A DNA stretch of 64,000 nucleotides from Isoetes taiwanensis (GCA_021234155.1 JAJEKV010000020.1:10656346-10720345); one strand, 5' to 3'. Positions 1 to 11,766 are shown, counted from the first letter of the stretch. Notes: generated by a model from the letters alone, not told the origin. Numbers and translations: made by a program.

Positions 1-416
1 ATGGTGACGTGGCCCAAAATATACGTATACATACCGTATATTTTAGGGGAACGTCACAAGAACTGTCCGCCGGCTAAAATGAAAGTGGTTGCATCTAACA
101 TAGCAATTTTATGTGCAACTAACTCTAAAATGAGTAGCCGCTTAGTGGATCTTTATGGCAGGTAATAACCTGGTTGTAACCGAGCTGTATTTGTTGCTAT
201 TCCTTGTCTCTAATGTTAATCTTAATCTAATCCAGGTGCTTGTATGAGACATTGCCTTTCGAGTGGAAGAGCAAAATCTTTTTTATCCCCCCATACAACT
301 ATATAAGGTTTAGAGAAGCTACCAAAGAAAGAAAAGAAAGGGTGAATCAAATTTGAGGATCACCGAATGTCATTGAAATAGTGAAATCGTGGGATGAAGG
401 GGATTGTGGTAGCTAA

Positions 417-1043
417 ATGCCATCATATCCTTGCACCTATCCTGAGAATGAACATTTTGTCTTGGTCGTTTTACGCCGCACCATCTCGATTCCAAGATCC
501 TACCCCGCACTGAATTCACGCCTTGAATCCTCTTATGGTGTTATCGACGAACCAGAAAGCAATCAAAGGGTATGTAATACTTTTAAGTTGTTGCTTTGCT
601 TTTCTTCGCTAATTGGCCCCAAGCTAAATTTCTCGGATATGTAGGCTGATACAAAAAATGTTAACCACATCGATCGGTCAAGTATCTAGAGGCGTCGATT
701 TCATGAAGAGAAATAATGTTAATCGGATTCAGCAAGTAGAGGTGCCACAGCAGCCCGATTTAACATCATGTGGGTTGTATGTGATGGGATTTATGCACAA
801 ATATGTTGAAGCTCTTGTCTCTGGTAGAGATATGGAAGTAAGTTGTATGCCTTCCCTTGTATGTACTGCATCTCATGTTCCTTTAAATATTTCTAACCTT
901 ATTTATGGATGTCACAGATTACATCTAAATGGTTCTCTCATGAATACGCCCTGTCACGACGACAATTTCTAATAGATGCTTTGGTCATGCATTGTGATGC
1001 CAATCCGAAAGAACGTATCAGCCAGCAGTCCTCTGATTTCTGA
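417..1043 (+). pseudogene. Ulp1/C48-type cysteine protease, C-terminal fragment (three exons)
   Basis: Encodes the C-terminal part of a Ulp1-like (SUMO/de-ubiquitin-type, peptidase C48) protease. Seen: ENEHFVLVVL near 447-476 fits the block that carries the catalytic His, and QQPDLTSCGLYVMGF at about 745-790 fits the Gln-x(n)-Cys block with the catalytic Cys. Exon 2 ends at 837 before GTAAGT. Exon 3 runs from 918 (after CAG) to the TGA at 1041-1043 in the same phase and reads WFSHEYALSRRQFLIDAL. The first exon-intron junction, near 570-643, is less clear. An in-frame stop lies just upstream of the ATG at 417 and the N-terminal half of the family is absent. Proteases of this type are often carried by plant DNA transposons, but I see no transposon ends tied to it. 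A 5'-truncated or decayed copy is most likely. Confidence 0.7.
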
Positions 1044-1199
1044 GCTGATCATGAGTCTGAGTATCTGATTTTGCAAGATGAACTATGTAACAGTCTTATA
1101 TATATCTTTTGTTCACATTTGTGTTCACATTTCCTATCATAAGGAATGTGTAAATGACACTATGTTGAATAGTATACTACTGATTGTATACTTTATGAC

Positions 1200-1860
1200 T
1201 ATGTAAGTTTTTTTTTTTTTGAAGAAAAAAGATTTCTGATTTAAAGAAGCCTTGTACCCCTTATGGTCAATCAAAACAAAGTACTTGATTGTTTCGACTG
1301 ATATATTTTGTGACCTTGTACCACACCAAGACCTCACAACACCACACCCACAATCACAACACCACACCACCACACCCCACCACACTCCACCACACCACAT
1401 CATACCACCACACACACTACACACACACCACCACACCCCCACCACCACACCCCACCACCACCACACCACCACACCACCACACCCCACCACCACACTCCAC
1501 CACCGCCCACACTCCACCATTTGGTGTATGGTGTATGGTGTGGTGAATGGGTGGTGTGTGGTGGGATGTGCTCGTTCCGTGAATATGATAGTTGGTGTAT
1601 GGTCTATGGTGTATGGTGTGTGGTGAATGGTGGTGTGTGGTGGGGTGTGGGTGAATGGTGTGGTGTGTGGTGGATGTGCTACGCTTCGTGAATATGATAG
1701 TTGGTGTATGGTCTATAGTGTATGGTGTGTGGTGAATGGTGTGGTGTGTGGTGGGGTGTGTGGTGAATGGTGTGGTGTGTGGTGGGATGTGCTGGATTAC
1801 GGTGAATATGATAGTGTGGGGCATGGTATGGTGCATGGTTTGGTGTGGTATACACACCCC
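1200..1860. repeat. CA-rich block switching to a GT-rich minisatellite
   Basis: After a poly-T run (1207-1220), 1320-1518 is almost only C and A (CACCACACC-like units). From about 1520 to 1850 the same strand is GT-rich (GTGTGGTGAATGG-like units). The GT part has a longer period: GAATATGATA recurs at 1581, 1690 and 1804, spacing 109 and 114 bases. Because the two halves are near reverse complements in composition, the block can fold on itself. The open frames across it on both strands (His/Thr/Pro-rich or Val/Trp/Gly-rich) are low-complexity shadows. Confidence 0.85.
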
Positions 1861-2433
1861 AAACAGCTTTAGTGTTCATTTCATGCGCATGGTATTGTTC
1901 AAGAGGTTTCGGACCAACATCCGTAAATTTTGGCGTAGATGCTTCCGGATGCTTCAAGATGCATTTAAAGAAAAATACCGAACATATTTTCTTATTGGTC
2001 GCTTGTTACCATATTTTGTTAGTGTGGGATCATAAAATTCTGCACCTTGAAATTCCTTGTTGGCTTTAATGTTTATTTTGGTATACTATTTCCCAAGAAT
2101 TGTACTTTGCATTTTATAATTAATGACAAAAACGTCATTAACTTGAGTTGCACCAAAACTTGAGTTGCAAACTAAGTACCAAACATGTTTCTTATATCTA
2201 TACTGAAAAAGGATAGAAATAGTTCGGGTTAACTAAAAAGAACAAAGGGAAACTCGTGAGAAACGTTAAAGCAAAAAAAATAGTCACAAAAACCGTAGAG
2301 AAGAGGAGTTCATCATTAATGAAAAAGCTTTACAAAAAATGGAGTCACAAGGACTATTGCAAAACAAGTTGAATTAAAAAGCTTTACAAAGAATAGTCAC
2401 AAGGACTATTACCAAAAAAATTGAAACTAGGGA
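1861..2433. other. Gene-poor spacer
   Basis: AT-rich sequence between the minisatellite and the CACTA flank. I see no supported reading frame, RNA gene or terminal repeat. The phrase AAAAGCTTTACAAA recurs at about 2324 and 2376, a minor local repeat. Confidence 0.5.
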
Positions 2434-2764
2434 TTACAAAAAACAAGGCTTGATCTTCAGGCCATCTTCAGCTCTATATGAAGGTCGCCCTCCATGGCAT
2501 ACATCTTCATTTCGAGGAGTCGCCCTCGCCGAGGTAAGCCTCATGCACCCACTTCGATCACCCGCAACGCTTGGCTTTGATGATCCATGATGAGCTTCTC
2601 CACCTCCGTGGAGTGAACCATACAGCCCGATCAGAATCGGGTGGCCTCCGGAGGAAGACACGGATTCTCCGGAGGAAGACACGGATCCTCCGGAGGAAGA
2701 GGAGGACCGTGCTGGTGGGGGAGGAGCAGGCACAATGGCCGGGATAGTGTTCTTGCGGAGTGTG
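2434..2764 (-). other. Low-complexity coding-like flank with a 21-bp tandem repeat
   Basis: A GC-richer patch immediately outside the CACTA element. Three 21-base units of the type CTCCGGAGGAAGACACGGAT lie at 2645-2706. On the minus strand they read as Ser/Gly-rich repeats (SSSGGSVSSSGESVSSSGG). It could be part of a host or transposon gene interrupted by the CACTA insertion, since the insertion is exactly at 2764/2765. I do not recognise a protein family. Confidence 0.35.
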
Positions 2765-2784
2765 CACTACAAGAGAATGCTAGT

Positions 2785-3175
2785 TTATCGTCAAAAAAAT
2801 CGTCAAAAATTTCCGCCGAAACCACATGATTTTCCGTATCAGAGTTCTAATGAATATTCGATATATATAATCAGCAAATTTTACGCCAAAATAATCGTCA
2901 AAATATCGTCCGGATTACGCCAAAACATGGCCGAATTTAAAATCGAGAAAATTGGCCTGCGCTTATCGTCGGTTAATCGTCAAAATTTTCATCAAGATTT
3001 TCGTCAGATCATTCGTCACAATATGCGTCAGATCATTCGTCACAATATGCGTCAGAGTTACATCAGGTTATTCGTCAGATTGTTCATCACAATATGCATC
3101 AAAATTACGTCAAGTTATTCATCAAAAGTTTCGTCAATTTATTCGTCAGAATTTTCATCAATTTTTTCATCGTAT
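2785..3175. repeat. CACTA left subterminal repeat array (CGTCA)
   Basis: Dense array of CGTCA-A/G motifs, with a local 30-bp direct repeat of the type TCGTCACAATATGCGTCAGA around 3010-3055. It mirrors the right-end array. In En/Spm such subterminal motifs are transposase binding sites; that role here is inferred from position and arrangement. Reading frames across it, rich in Arg/Gln/Ile/Phe, are artefacts of the repeat. Confidence 0.8.
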
Positions 3176-3885
3176 GCTTCATTACCTTCTGGTATATTTT
3201 TGACAATATTCTCGTTCTTTCTGGTATAATTTGTCATTATGCAAGACCATTTTTATTTCTGTCTAGATTATTTCTACATACTCTTGTATAACTTATAATG
3301 ATGCGTGGATTATAGATGAAGAAGAGATAACAGTATATATAAAATAAAAATTTCTTTATTTAAATCTAATCATAGTTACACAATCTTTCATGAGCCATGG
3401 CTCCATGAAACTACAGCCATTCATGAAATGGAAGAAATCCAAGACCTTCAAAGTACATCTTCAACTACAATCTTCAAGTAATAGCTTTCTCTCCTTCCCT
3501 CCATTGATGTCCTAAAAATCAAACAATCATCTCACCATTAGACTGAAACCAGAACCTTATCATTTTAAGTTAATGATCCATCTATAATTATATGCAATAT
3601 CATGTATAGAGAAGAATGTTTTTTAGACTCATGTAGTCCTATTGTATTTCTTCAAAATTACTGCCCATGTGATTGAGAATGGATGCTTAGATAATCATAT
3701 TCAAAAAGCGAGAATTACATGTTTATGTTGATTATAAACTTAACAAGAGTGCTTACCATCGTAATGGTGAGACAATTGCACAGTTCCAGTATATGTACAT
3801 TCCACTTTTGTATTTAAAACCAGAAGGTTTTATCATGTGCAAAGACATAAGATTTCTACCATAAATTGCAACCCGAAGTTTTGAG
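3176..3885. other. CACTA interior without genes
   Basis: AT-rich interior sequence between the subterminal array and the exon-like fragments. I see no supported coding, RNA or repeat feature in it. Confidence 0.5.
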
Positions 3886-4585
3886 TTAACGCTTCAGAAC
3901 AAACAGAAAGACAATGAATTGAAAGTTGGTTAGGAAAGCTGACCTTGACTGCTTGTAATGCCAATTATAGCCAATTTCATTGCACTCCTCTGATAATGCT
4001 CCAACAATTCTTGGAAGATCACAGCTCAAGTGTACTATTGCATGAACCGCCACGATATTGCAATAGCCGCACATAACATTTAGCAAAAATCCAAGTTAGT
4101 GAAGATTTCTTATATAAACCTTCAAAGTGCTTAAATTTCCAGAAGAGACTTGCCTTTTGAAAGCAAATGTTGTTATCAAATGGGATTATTTTAACTTAAA
4201 TAGAATGCAGACTTGTGATTATAATCCTGCAGATAGGTAATAAGATGAGTGCCATAAGAGATTCAAGGTCTCTGCAGCCCCTTTTGTTGTGCAAACACAT
4301 AGCCCATGATGGAGAATAGCAAAGACTGAAGGGGTTCTTGACTTATCCGAAGGGTTTTTAACTCGGTCTTCAGCATGTGTAGGATAAGAAACTTGTGCTT
4401 GCTTGTCCGAATGACATGCACTCCAATGTGATACGCCTTCAACCATAGTAAATAAAAAATTGAGAGATTAAATAATGAAATCAAACAATTGCTTACCATT
4501 GGATAGCCTTTTGTGAATTGGCATGCAATGATGTACAACCAGCATGCCTGATGGTATATATCTTCAATCACCTGCTGCAACAAAA
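3886..4585 (-). pseudogene. Exon-like gene fragments inside the CACTA element
   Basis: Three minus-strand segments look like exons. One, about 4572-4498, reads VIEDIYHQACWLYIIACQF, follows a CAG acceptor and ends before GTAAGC. A second lies at about 4445-4220, after an AAG acceptor, in one of two open frames. A third, about 4083-3945, reads NIVAVHAIVHLSCDLPRIVG and ends before GTCAGC. The splice-like borders and non-repetitive protein composition suggest captured pieces of a host gene. I do not recognise the family, so no function is assigned. Capture of host exons is known for plant CACTA elements; whether it happened here needs a homology search. Confidence 0.4.
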
Positions 4586-5720
4586 AATAAAATATTTACA
4601 CTTGCCTCATAAATAAATCTTTAGATAAAAATCATTACTCTTGCTTGGAGAGAAGCAACGGCAATCTACACATGTTAATATAGCAATCTAAGTAATCTAC
4701 ACATGTTAAAATAGCAGCCTAAGTATGTACATCGTTAAATACAGGACATATCCATTCACCACTTCACTTTCACCATACAGCCGCCTTCTATGCAAGGCAA
4801 TACAAAAAATCGTCTGATGTAATCCAACTCAATTATATGAGGTTTTTATGGCATAAATACTTTCCATCACCATTTCACTTCGAGCAAGCAAAGTAAAGCA
4901 AAATGCTAACAATCTGGCAAACAGTCAAGATAGACAAAACCATTTCGAACTCAATGTGTATCCAGAGTGCTCAGATTCATGTGTTTGCTTGCTAAAAGAT
5001 CTGGCCACATATGCTTGTGCACTAAAGTAAACTCTTACATAAACTAATGCAAGACTTTCCATGTCTTACACCTTAACACATATCAACATTTTAGAGCATA
5101 GTAATACTTATATTTAGACATTTAACATCTGAATAGGCTCATATGAGAACCAGGCATGTATCAACAGTCGTCACACTAAACAAAGTTTAAAATGAAACGC
5201 ACTAATTTGCTCAAAACGCACTTCAAAAGGAATCTTTGAAAGATTCCCTAAAATCCCCCCAAAAATGTCCCTTTTGTGGTATATTTGTGACAAGTGTGAC
5301 AATTTAAAAATTTTAGGCATCATTTTGGAGGGGGGTGTGAACTTAGCTTCCATTCAAAATTTTTTGACATCCCTTTTTGGCCCCCCTAGTTTGGGTTGCG
5401 AAATAGTAATATTTTCAAAAACTAAACAAAATAGACATTGGAAAAAACAGCAAGCACACTAAAGTGCCAAAAAGGTATTTTATTCAAAGTTTTCCAAATC
5501 AATACAAAACTATGAACAAAACTGTAAAAAATGCAACACATTTTGACATTGCCTCATTGAAGCAAACATTTTCACATGAAAGTATGCCTCATCACTTTGA
5601 AGCGCAAGTTGGAGTCGAAGACGCTCGCTCTTCGTCTTATATACTTGCTCTTATTTGCTCATCCGTCTTGCTATAGACTTATGTATACCACGATGAACGT
5701 CTTCAAACTAAATTTCTGGG

Positions 5721-6130
5721 TGGTATAGATTTATACCACAATAGGTAGTGCTGTGCGGATATGACATGCCAGAGAGTTCGCATGGTATAAATTTAGCGGT
5801 ATAAATTTATACCGCAAGAGGACTCGAGCGGTATAAATTTATACCGCGAGAGCTCTCGATTCATCGAGAGCTCTCAACGGTATAAATTTATACCGTGAGA
5901 GCTCCCTCGCTATACCACGAGAGCTCTCTCTGTATAAATTTATACCATGACAACTCTCTAGATAAATTTATACCGCCAGAAAAACCTTCGGACAACCAAT
6001 TTATACACATATATGTGTATATATATATAATATATACACATAATTACATATATATATCCGACAAGAAAAGAGAAACTCTTATGGTATAAATCTATATGGA
6101 GAAATCCAAGATAAAATTTATACCAATTGC
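5721..6130. repeat. Cluster of TATAAATTTATA palindromes alternating with GAGAGCTCTC palindromes
   Basis: Perfect or near-perfect palindromes centred on GGTATAAATTTATACC occur at 5721-5738, 5796-5815, 5828-5847, 5877-5896 and 5932-5945. Half-copies lie near 5783, 5955, 6081 and 6112, and one further copy is at about 9391 near the other end of the nested element. Between them are GAGAGCTCTC palindromes (5847-5876, 5910-5930). TA-dinucleotide microsatellite sequence (6008-6170) follows. No gene is seen here. Confidence 0.85.
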
Positions 6131-6170
6131 ATATATATATAAGACTTGTATATATATATGTAATATATAT

Positions 6171-7350
6171 ATGCAAAATCCGTAGATAAAGTATATATCG
6201 TGGTAAAATCTTTTGGGGTCTTTCTTGCTTTCGCCAAAGGGTTTGGTAACCGAAAACTACTAAAGTAACACACATAAGGGATAATTTTACACACTTTGTT
6301 CTTAGTTTTTTAGTCTAAAAAGTTCTAAAACGGTTCTAAATTTTCTGAGCTTGTAATGCAATGTTAGAGCATAAAGTAGTCGAATCATGTTGCTATTTCT
6401 ACTTTTTTTCTCTACATACATGCGAACTTCACTCCAGGCAGCTAAAAAATTGCTATTAAAGGCAAAGAACTCCAAAATATTATGGTGACACAGGTGTTTG
6501 ACTAGAAGGAAACCACATGGTTTATCCAGAGGAGAGCGAGGAGTAGCAACCCCTCAGAAGTTTACCTATTTATTTACAAAATATATAGGAAAGGGTAAGG
6601 CAGAGAAATGTGCATGGTGCCCACTGCTACAGATGATGTAATTGTGATGAATATCTAGCATAATAACAGGGGGTTTCCCTTGTATTTTTATACCTTTTTC
6701 CCTATGGTTTTCATATGATTGTTTGTCGTATTTCATGGGACATACTAATGCGTATATCTAGAGTGCGCATACGCTCTAATAAATTTTCATCATATTTTTC
6801 AATGGTTAACCCCTTAAACATGCAATATTTTGATATTTTAGGGTTCTCTACTTCTATATTCCTAATTCCTAAGAAACTATTATTTCTTTTACATGCATGG
6901 ATCGAGGACCATAAGGCTAGGGTTTTTCGTTGCTATCAGCTAAGAACTGGCCGCGTCCAGAAGCAACAATTCTTCATTCGACTTCCATAGTCTGGCGAAT
7001 CCTTCAATGCTCCAACACAAATGTTCGATACGAGCATGTTTGTTGCAGTTGAGCATGCCATCCCTTTAGGCTTTTACAGACCTTCCATTTAGTCTTAGGG
7101 TAATTGATCACGAGGTTACAATTTCGGAAAACTGTCACACTTAGAAGACCTCAAACGTAAAGACCCTCATTTGTATCCTGATGCAAAGTTGTCTTATTCT
7201 GTTATTTCTTTTGGTGATTTTTGTTGTGGGTCTTCCACAAATCATCGGTTTCATCCACCCGAGAACTATCTTCGGCTATTTAATCGCCTCTTTTCTCTAT
7301 TTTTGAGACCTTGAATTGTTTCTCGCAAATTTTTCCTTCTCCAGAGCAAA
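6171..7350. other. Interior of the nested element without a recognised gene
   Basis: AT-rich sequence. The phrase AGACCTCAAACGTAAAGACC appears at about 7146 and again at 8162 just upstream of the PPR fragment, so part of this region may be a diverged duplicate of the PPR 5' region. Short open frames (such as 6715-6990) have no support. Confidence 0.45.
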
Positions 7351-7351
7351 A

Positions 7352-7892
7352 ATGTCTTCCCCGATCCGGATGACTAGTGGCGGGCCTGTGCTTACCCGCG
7401 ATGACAAGTATGCAAGAGCGAAGTTCGGGATTCGGCTCTTGGAGCATCGGAACTAGGCGGTTTCCGCCTTATCAAGGTATGAGCCTTTCAAGCTTCAACA
7501 AGAGTGTGGAAAACGCTCCATTCTTTATTTCGCCATATGCCACACATCTGCCTCCCTCCTCCCATTACATCTCAAAATGTGCCATGCCAGTCCCCACTCA
7601 ATCTACATTAAGGAAGTTATGCTAGGATCTAAGCTTGTTCTTCACAAGGTTCTAGATCATGATCAAACTTCGTTCTTGGGACCCCTCTTTAGAGCCCAAC
7701 ATTGAACCTCACCAACCCATACATTTGTCGCATGTGTTTATTGCTAATGGTAGCACAATTCTTCAGCCATATGAGCTTATTGATGGGCTAAACGCTGTAG
7801 AAGATGAGGAGACTCAGCAAATGCTCTTAGATGGTGTGTTTGGTCTGATTCTACGCCTACTCGTGTGGAATTTTTTTGTGGAATTTTTTTAA
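7352..7892 (+). pseudogene. Unidentified broken coding fragments upstream of the PPR remnant
   Basis: A frame from the ATG at 7352 begins MSSPIRMTSGGPVLTRDDKY and continues with one stop after about 34 codons. It then gives LGSKLVLHKVLDHDQTSFLG-like sequence around 7620-7690. A second frame (7659-7892) reads LEPNIEPHQPIHLSHVFIANG. Composition is protein-like and unlike the AT-rich surroundings, but frames shift and stop. I do not recognise the protein. Confidence 0.3.
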
Positions 7893-7943
7893 GAAGATTT
7901 GCAAACGTTTGTAGCTTCAATGTAGCTAGTTCAAGATTGCTAA

Positions 7944-8763
7944 ATGTTGGTGCTTTTTTATCCAGGAAGCTATGATCTTGCCACCATGGGTGGCTCTTGC
8001 AGTTCATCCACGCCCAGGAGTGTGGGCGTATGTGCACTTTTAATGAAGCAGGGAATGGATGTGAGTTCTTATGGAACAGGGGCTTATGTAAAACTTCCCG
8101 GTCCTTCAATTCGAGAGCCAAATGTGTACTCTTTTGGCACTCCATATCAGTTGATCTTTGAAGACCTCAAACGTAAAGACCAGCATATTTACGTTTCTGC
8201 CCTAAAAGCATGCTCTTCAGCGTCATATCTTTGCCAGGGAAGACTTGTGCATAATCAGATCATTTGCAGTTCAAGCATCTTAAAAGCATGTGCCAGCATT
8301 AGGGCCATTGAAAGAGGCAGGTACATTCATGAGTATGTGATGGGATCCAAGTTTCAAGCTGCTGTTTTTAGTTTCAAGCTGTTGTTTTTGTGGCTAGCAC
8401 ATTGGTGGACATGTATGCAGCATGCAGAAGTCAGGGATAATGCCAGACACAGTAGTATTTGCCATTTTGAAAGCATTCAGCAGGACTGGGGCCATGGATA
8501 GAGCAAGGCATATTCATGAGAAAATTATGAAGAAGGGTTTCCAGTTTGATGCAGCAGTAGCAAATGCTCTTGTGGACATGTATGCAAAATGTGGTTGCTT
8601 GGAAGAGGCACATGAAGTCTTTCAGACATTGCCAATGCGGGATGTTGGATTGTGGAATACAATCATTTCTGGGTATGTCCAGCATGGTGACACCTTCCAT
8701 GCTTTAAAATGCTTTGGGGAAATGCAGGACGAAAGATTGAGGCTAGATGCAATGTCCCTTTAA
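7944..8763 (+). pseudogene. PPR (pentatricopeptide repeat, PLS-type) gene fragment
   Basis: PPR proteins are organellar RNA-binding helical repeat proteins. Seen in two overlapping frames: ALKACSSASYLCQGRLVH and SSILKACASIRAIERGRYIH (about 8200-8335), then a frame change near 8420. From there come AILKAFSRTGAMDRARHIHE, ANALVDMYAKCGCLEEAHEV and NTIISGYVQHGDTFHALKCF (8422-8760). The MYAKCG and W-N-x-I-I-S-G-Y motifs are typical of plant L- and S-type repeats. The fragment covers roughly four to five repeats, lacks the E/DYW C-terminus and stops at 8761. It lies inside two nested transposons, so it is most simply a transduplicated, dead copy. Confidence 0.88.
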
Positions 8764-11404
8764 CTATTGAGTATAACTATTTGGCATATTTTAAAATACT
8801 CCCTATAACTTGAGTATGTGATTTGGCAAATTCTAAAATATTTTTTATAACTTCGATGCACGTGGTGCAAAAGACCTCCTCGCTTTTTCAATGCATGTAT
8901 CTTGTTTTTTTTGTCTGATTTTGTTAGGGCCCGAAGGGCCCAATTTTTTTTTTTTTTAACTACCAACATATAACTAACAGTAACATTATTAATACAAACC
9001 ATTGCATCCAACACCTTTAAATGAAAATCCCCCTGAAACCCCCTTTGGTTTGGGTGCATATTCACACGGGGGGTTACGCAGGGCAGCGAGAGCCCCTAAA
9101 AACTTACAATACATGTACAAAATTAACACCATTAAGTACATTCCCTCAAATCTTATAGTATTTTTCAAACCTCAATATACAGTATATAAAAACTTGTACA
9201 GGCATACCCCACAAATGAGGATCTCTATATACGGTCCAGATCAATATGCTCAACATTGCTAAGGAGGTTGACTATCTTTTGAGCATCACCATGTTGTAGA
9301 TTGGTATGTGCGTTCAGAAATACATCTCCGAGAATAAAAAGGAGGGCATGTAATCACATGGCTTCATTACTTCAACTTTTGTATCCTCGGTATAAATTTA
9401 TACTGCATCATCAACTAAAACTTCAGCTTAACTACAAGACATCGTGGATGTATTGGTATTTGTAATACTATGTGATGCAAAAACAATGGTTTGTCATTCA
9501 AGAAGTTTGTTCAACTGCCTCCCAATGTGTTTTAGGGTCCATTAGGATGTTCAGCCAAAATGGTTGTGAAATAACAAATTTCCTGTCTTCTAAAACAACT
9601 AATATAAAAACTTTCAGGGACAAGGTACAAAAGCATCTAATTTCTTCATACGAATTTGCCCCATAGTCAATCTTTGAATTTCATTGTAGTTCTTTCCCCC
9701 TCTACAATGGGATTTTTTTTTGTGTGTGTTTTTCCTTAATATTAAGTCTTCTTAAAATGTCTGTTTTCACGAGCAGTTTTATAAATCTTTGGACTAACGG
9801 TAATAAAAGGGCCCTTTTTAGAGGGATTTTAGAATTTTATAAATTTTCAGAAGGAATCTTCCAAACGCACTTCTTAAATAAGTGCGTTTCATTTTAAACC
9901 TTGTTACTAGCAAAACTAGTTCAAGATTAAATCATTCTATTTAGAGATTAATCCGCATGCCTTGGCATTTTAATAAACTATGGCAGCATAAAGAATCTTA
10001 TATAAACTCTTCTTAGAAAACATAGTTAAGGCATTCAAGTTCTAACCTGATTGAGTGCATTTTCCATGTTGCAATCCAAATTTTCTCCTTTTGAACTCCT
10101 TATGCCAGCAATGACTTATGCTCCCCTTGTGTTAAACACCTACAATCCCTGTTGCCAGCAACAGACCTAGAATGGATTACAAGAAAAAAAACAACAAGTT
10201 ACATCAAATCCGATAAACCTAATTCTGGCTATGGCACAGAATACTAAACCTGGAGCATAAATCCGGAACTGAAAAATGTCGGCCAGAGCTTTAAAGCCAG
10301 TTTAGGCAATAAAAAAAACCCTTCTCAATGCAAAAACATGGATTCACACCAGTTTTTGCCATACATGGCATCAATCTGCTCTATGGATCCAATTCTTGCA
10401 TTATACACATAGGCAAAAAGTTAACCTAAGTTTAAAAGCACAAAATCGGCAACAACCTGATTTGGACATCAATGTTTTATCAGAAGGTGTTGGATACAAG
10501 TTCCATTTCCAGTTTTGGCCGTAGAAAAACCTCCAAACTGGCAGTTAAACTCCATCCCATTTGGGAACCACGCAAATGCTGCTACCTGCTCTGTAACCGG
10601 CAGGAAAACATGTGCAAGGGCGATCCCTGTTGATGCAAGTGGCGATGTAGCCGCTTGGCTCCGGTCGTGCCCTAAATCGATTTTGAAAATGCCTAAATTG
10701 ATCTTCACAAATACACCTTAAAAAATATTTTTAAAGGTCTAACATCTACCATATATTTTTAATATATTTTTAATTTATGTGCCATAGTTGTCATTTGGAA
10801 GGCTAAACAAATAGCCTATAATTTAAATTTTTAATGTGAAATGACTTGGCAAAAGATCAACATACCTTAGAGAACTTGTAAGGCATGAGACTCACGTTCC
10901 ATAAAGCTCATGAGTCCTTTTGTGAGAACAATAAGCCATAGCAAAGGTGACATGCAAAAGTTGCATGTTACACCACCACATGTCTGACATGCATGTGGGA
11001 AAAATGCATGCATATGTTTTAACATAATATCCATAAGCCTAATCATTTTATTACATGTCAAAAAAAGTTATGACTAATCGGTTTCCCAAGCCATAGTCTA
11101 AATCATATTGTGCTCATGTTATAAAAGCGTAGCACCAAATGGTTCATGATAGCACATTTTCCTGTTACAATAGCACCAACTACCTTCATGGTTTTTTCCT
11201 GCTTTGTTTCTTCATAGAACGTGAGCCCAACCTATGTATCGCATCTTTGGTTTTGTACAATGGCACAAATTTGTTATCTTGAGCTGGAGAGCTTCCTATT
11301 ATTCTAGGCTATATGAAAAAACAGCCCTCATACTGTACATCACTAGACAATTCATAGAGAGAGCTTTCTAACACATCAAATTTCATCCAAAACTGACTAA
11401 TGGA
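8764..11404. other. Right part of the nested element and CACTA interior, no gene seen
   Basis: Holds short diverged repeats (TTTGGCA-TTTTAAAATA type at 8790 and 8825), a GGGCCCGAAGGGCCC hairpin at about 8927-8941 next to a homopolymer A/T tract, and the right inverted-repeat arm at 9800-9905. From 9910 to 11404 I find no supported coding or RNA feature. Confidence 0.45.
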
Positions 11405-11454
11405 TCAAAAGTTATGATTAAAACTGTAGTAATAAAAAATCCAAACTTTCTGAT

Positions 11455-11766
11455 GAAATATCTGACGATTTTTCTGACGAATATGTTGACGATATGTCTG
11501 ACGAAATATCTGACGATACGTCTGACGAAAACTTCTGACGCAAAAACTGACGTTTCCTATGACGATACTTCTGATGAATTGTTTCTGACGATTATCCTGA
11601 CGATACATCTGACGCAACTCCTAACGTATAATCTGACGATTAATGTGACGATTTTTCTGATGCAAAATCGTCAGAAAATGCGTCAGAGAGTTATTCGTCA
11701 GTATTTTCGTCAGTATAAACGTCAGGTCAATTTTTTTTAGACACTCTGACGATTTTTCTGACGCTT
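11455..11766. repeat. CACTA right subterminal repeat array (TGACG)
   Basis: About twenty TGACG/TGACGA motifs, mostly in the phrase TCTGACGA, spaced roughly 10-20 bases. It ends immediately inside the right terminus at 11773-11787. It is the inverted counterpart of the CGTCA array at 2785-3175. The inference is binding sites for a CACTA transposase. Confidence 0.82.

Larger units (their letters stand above)
5179..9905. mobile_element. Nested terminal-inverted-repeat element inside the CACTA
   Basis: The left arm from 5179 (AACAAAGTTTAAAATGAAAC...) is matched by the reverse complement of the right arm ending at 9905, with 2 mismatches in the first 30 bases. After that both ends share shorter blocks (AAACGCACT, GGAATCTT, CTAAAATCCC) in rearranged or hairpin order. 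ACTA flanks both sides (5175-5178 and 9906-9909) and could be a short target duplication. The right end folds into an AAACGCACTT...AAGTGCGTTT hairpin. No transposase is visible. The interior carries the TATAAATTTATA palindrome cluster and a broken PPR gene. The superfamily is not assignable from what I can see. Confidence 0.55.

Noticed and set aside
1137-1957. Overlapping His/Thr/Pro-rich and Val/Trp/Gly-rich open frames on both strands
   Set aside because: They are translations of the CA/GT repeat block, present in several frames at once, with no domain.
2735-3291. Open frames rich in Arg, Gln, Ile, Phe and Ser
   Set aside because: Generated by the CGTCA subterminal array of the CACTA element.
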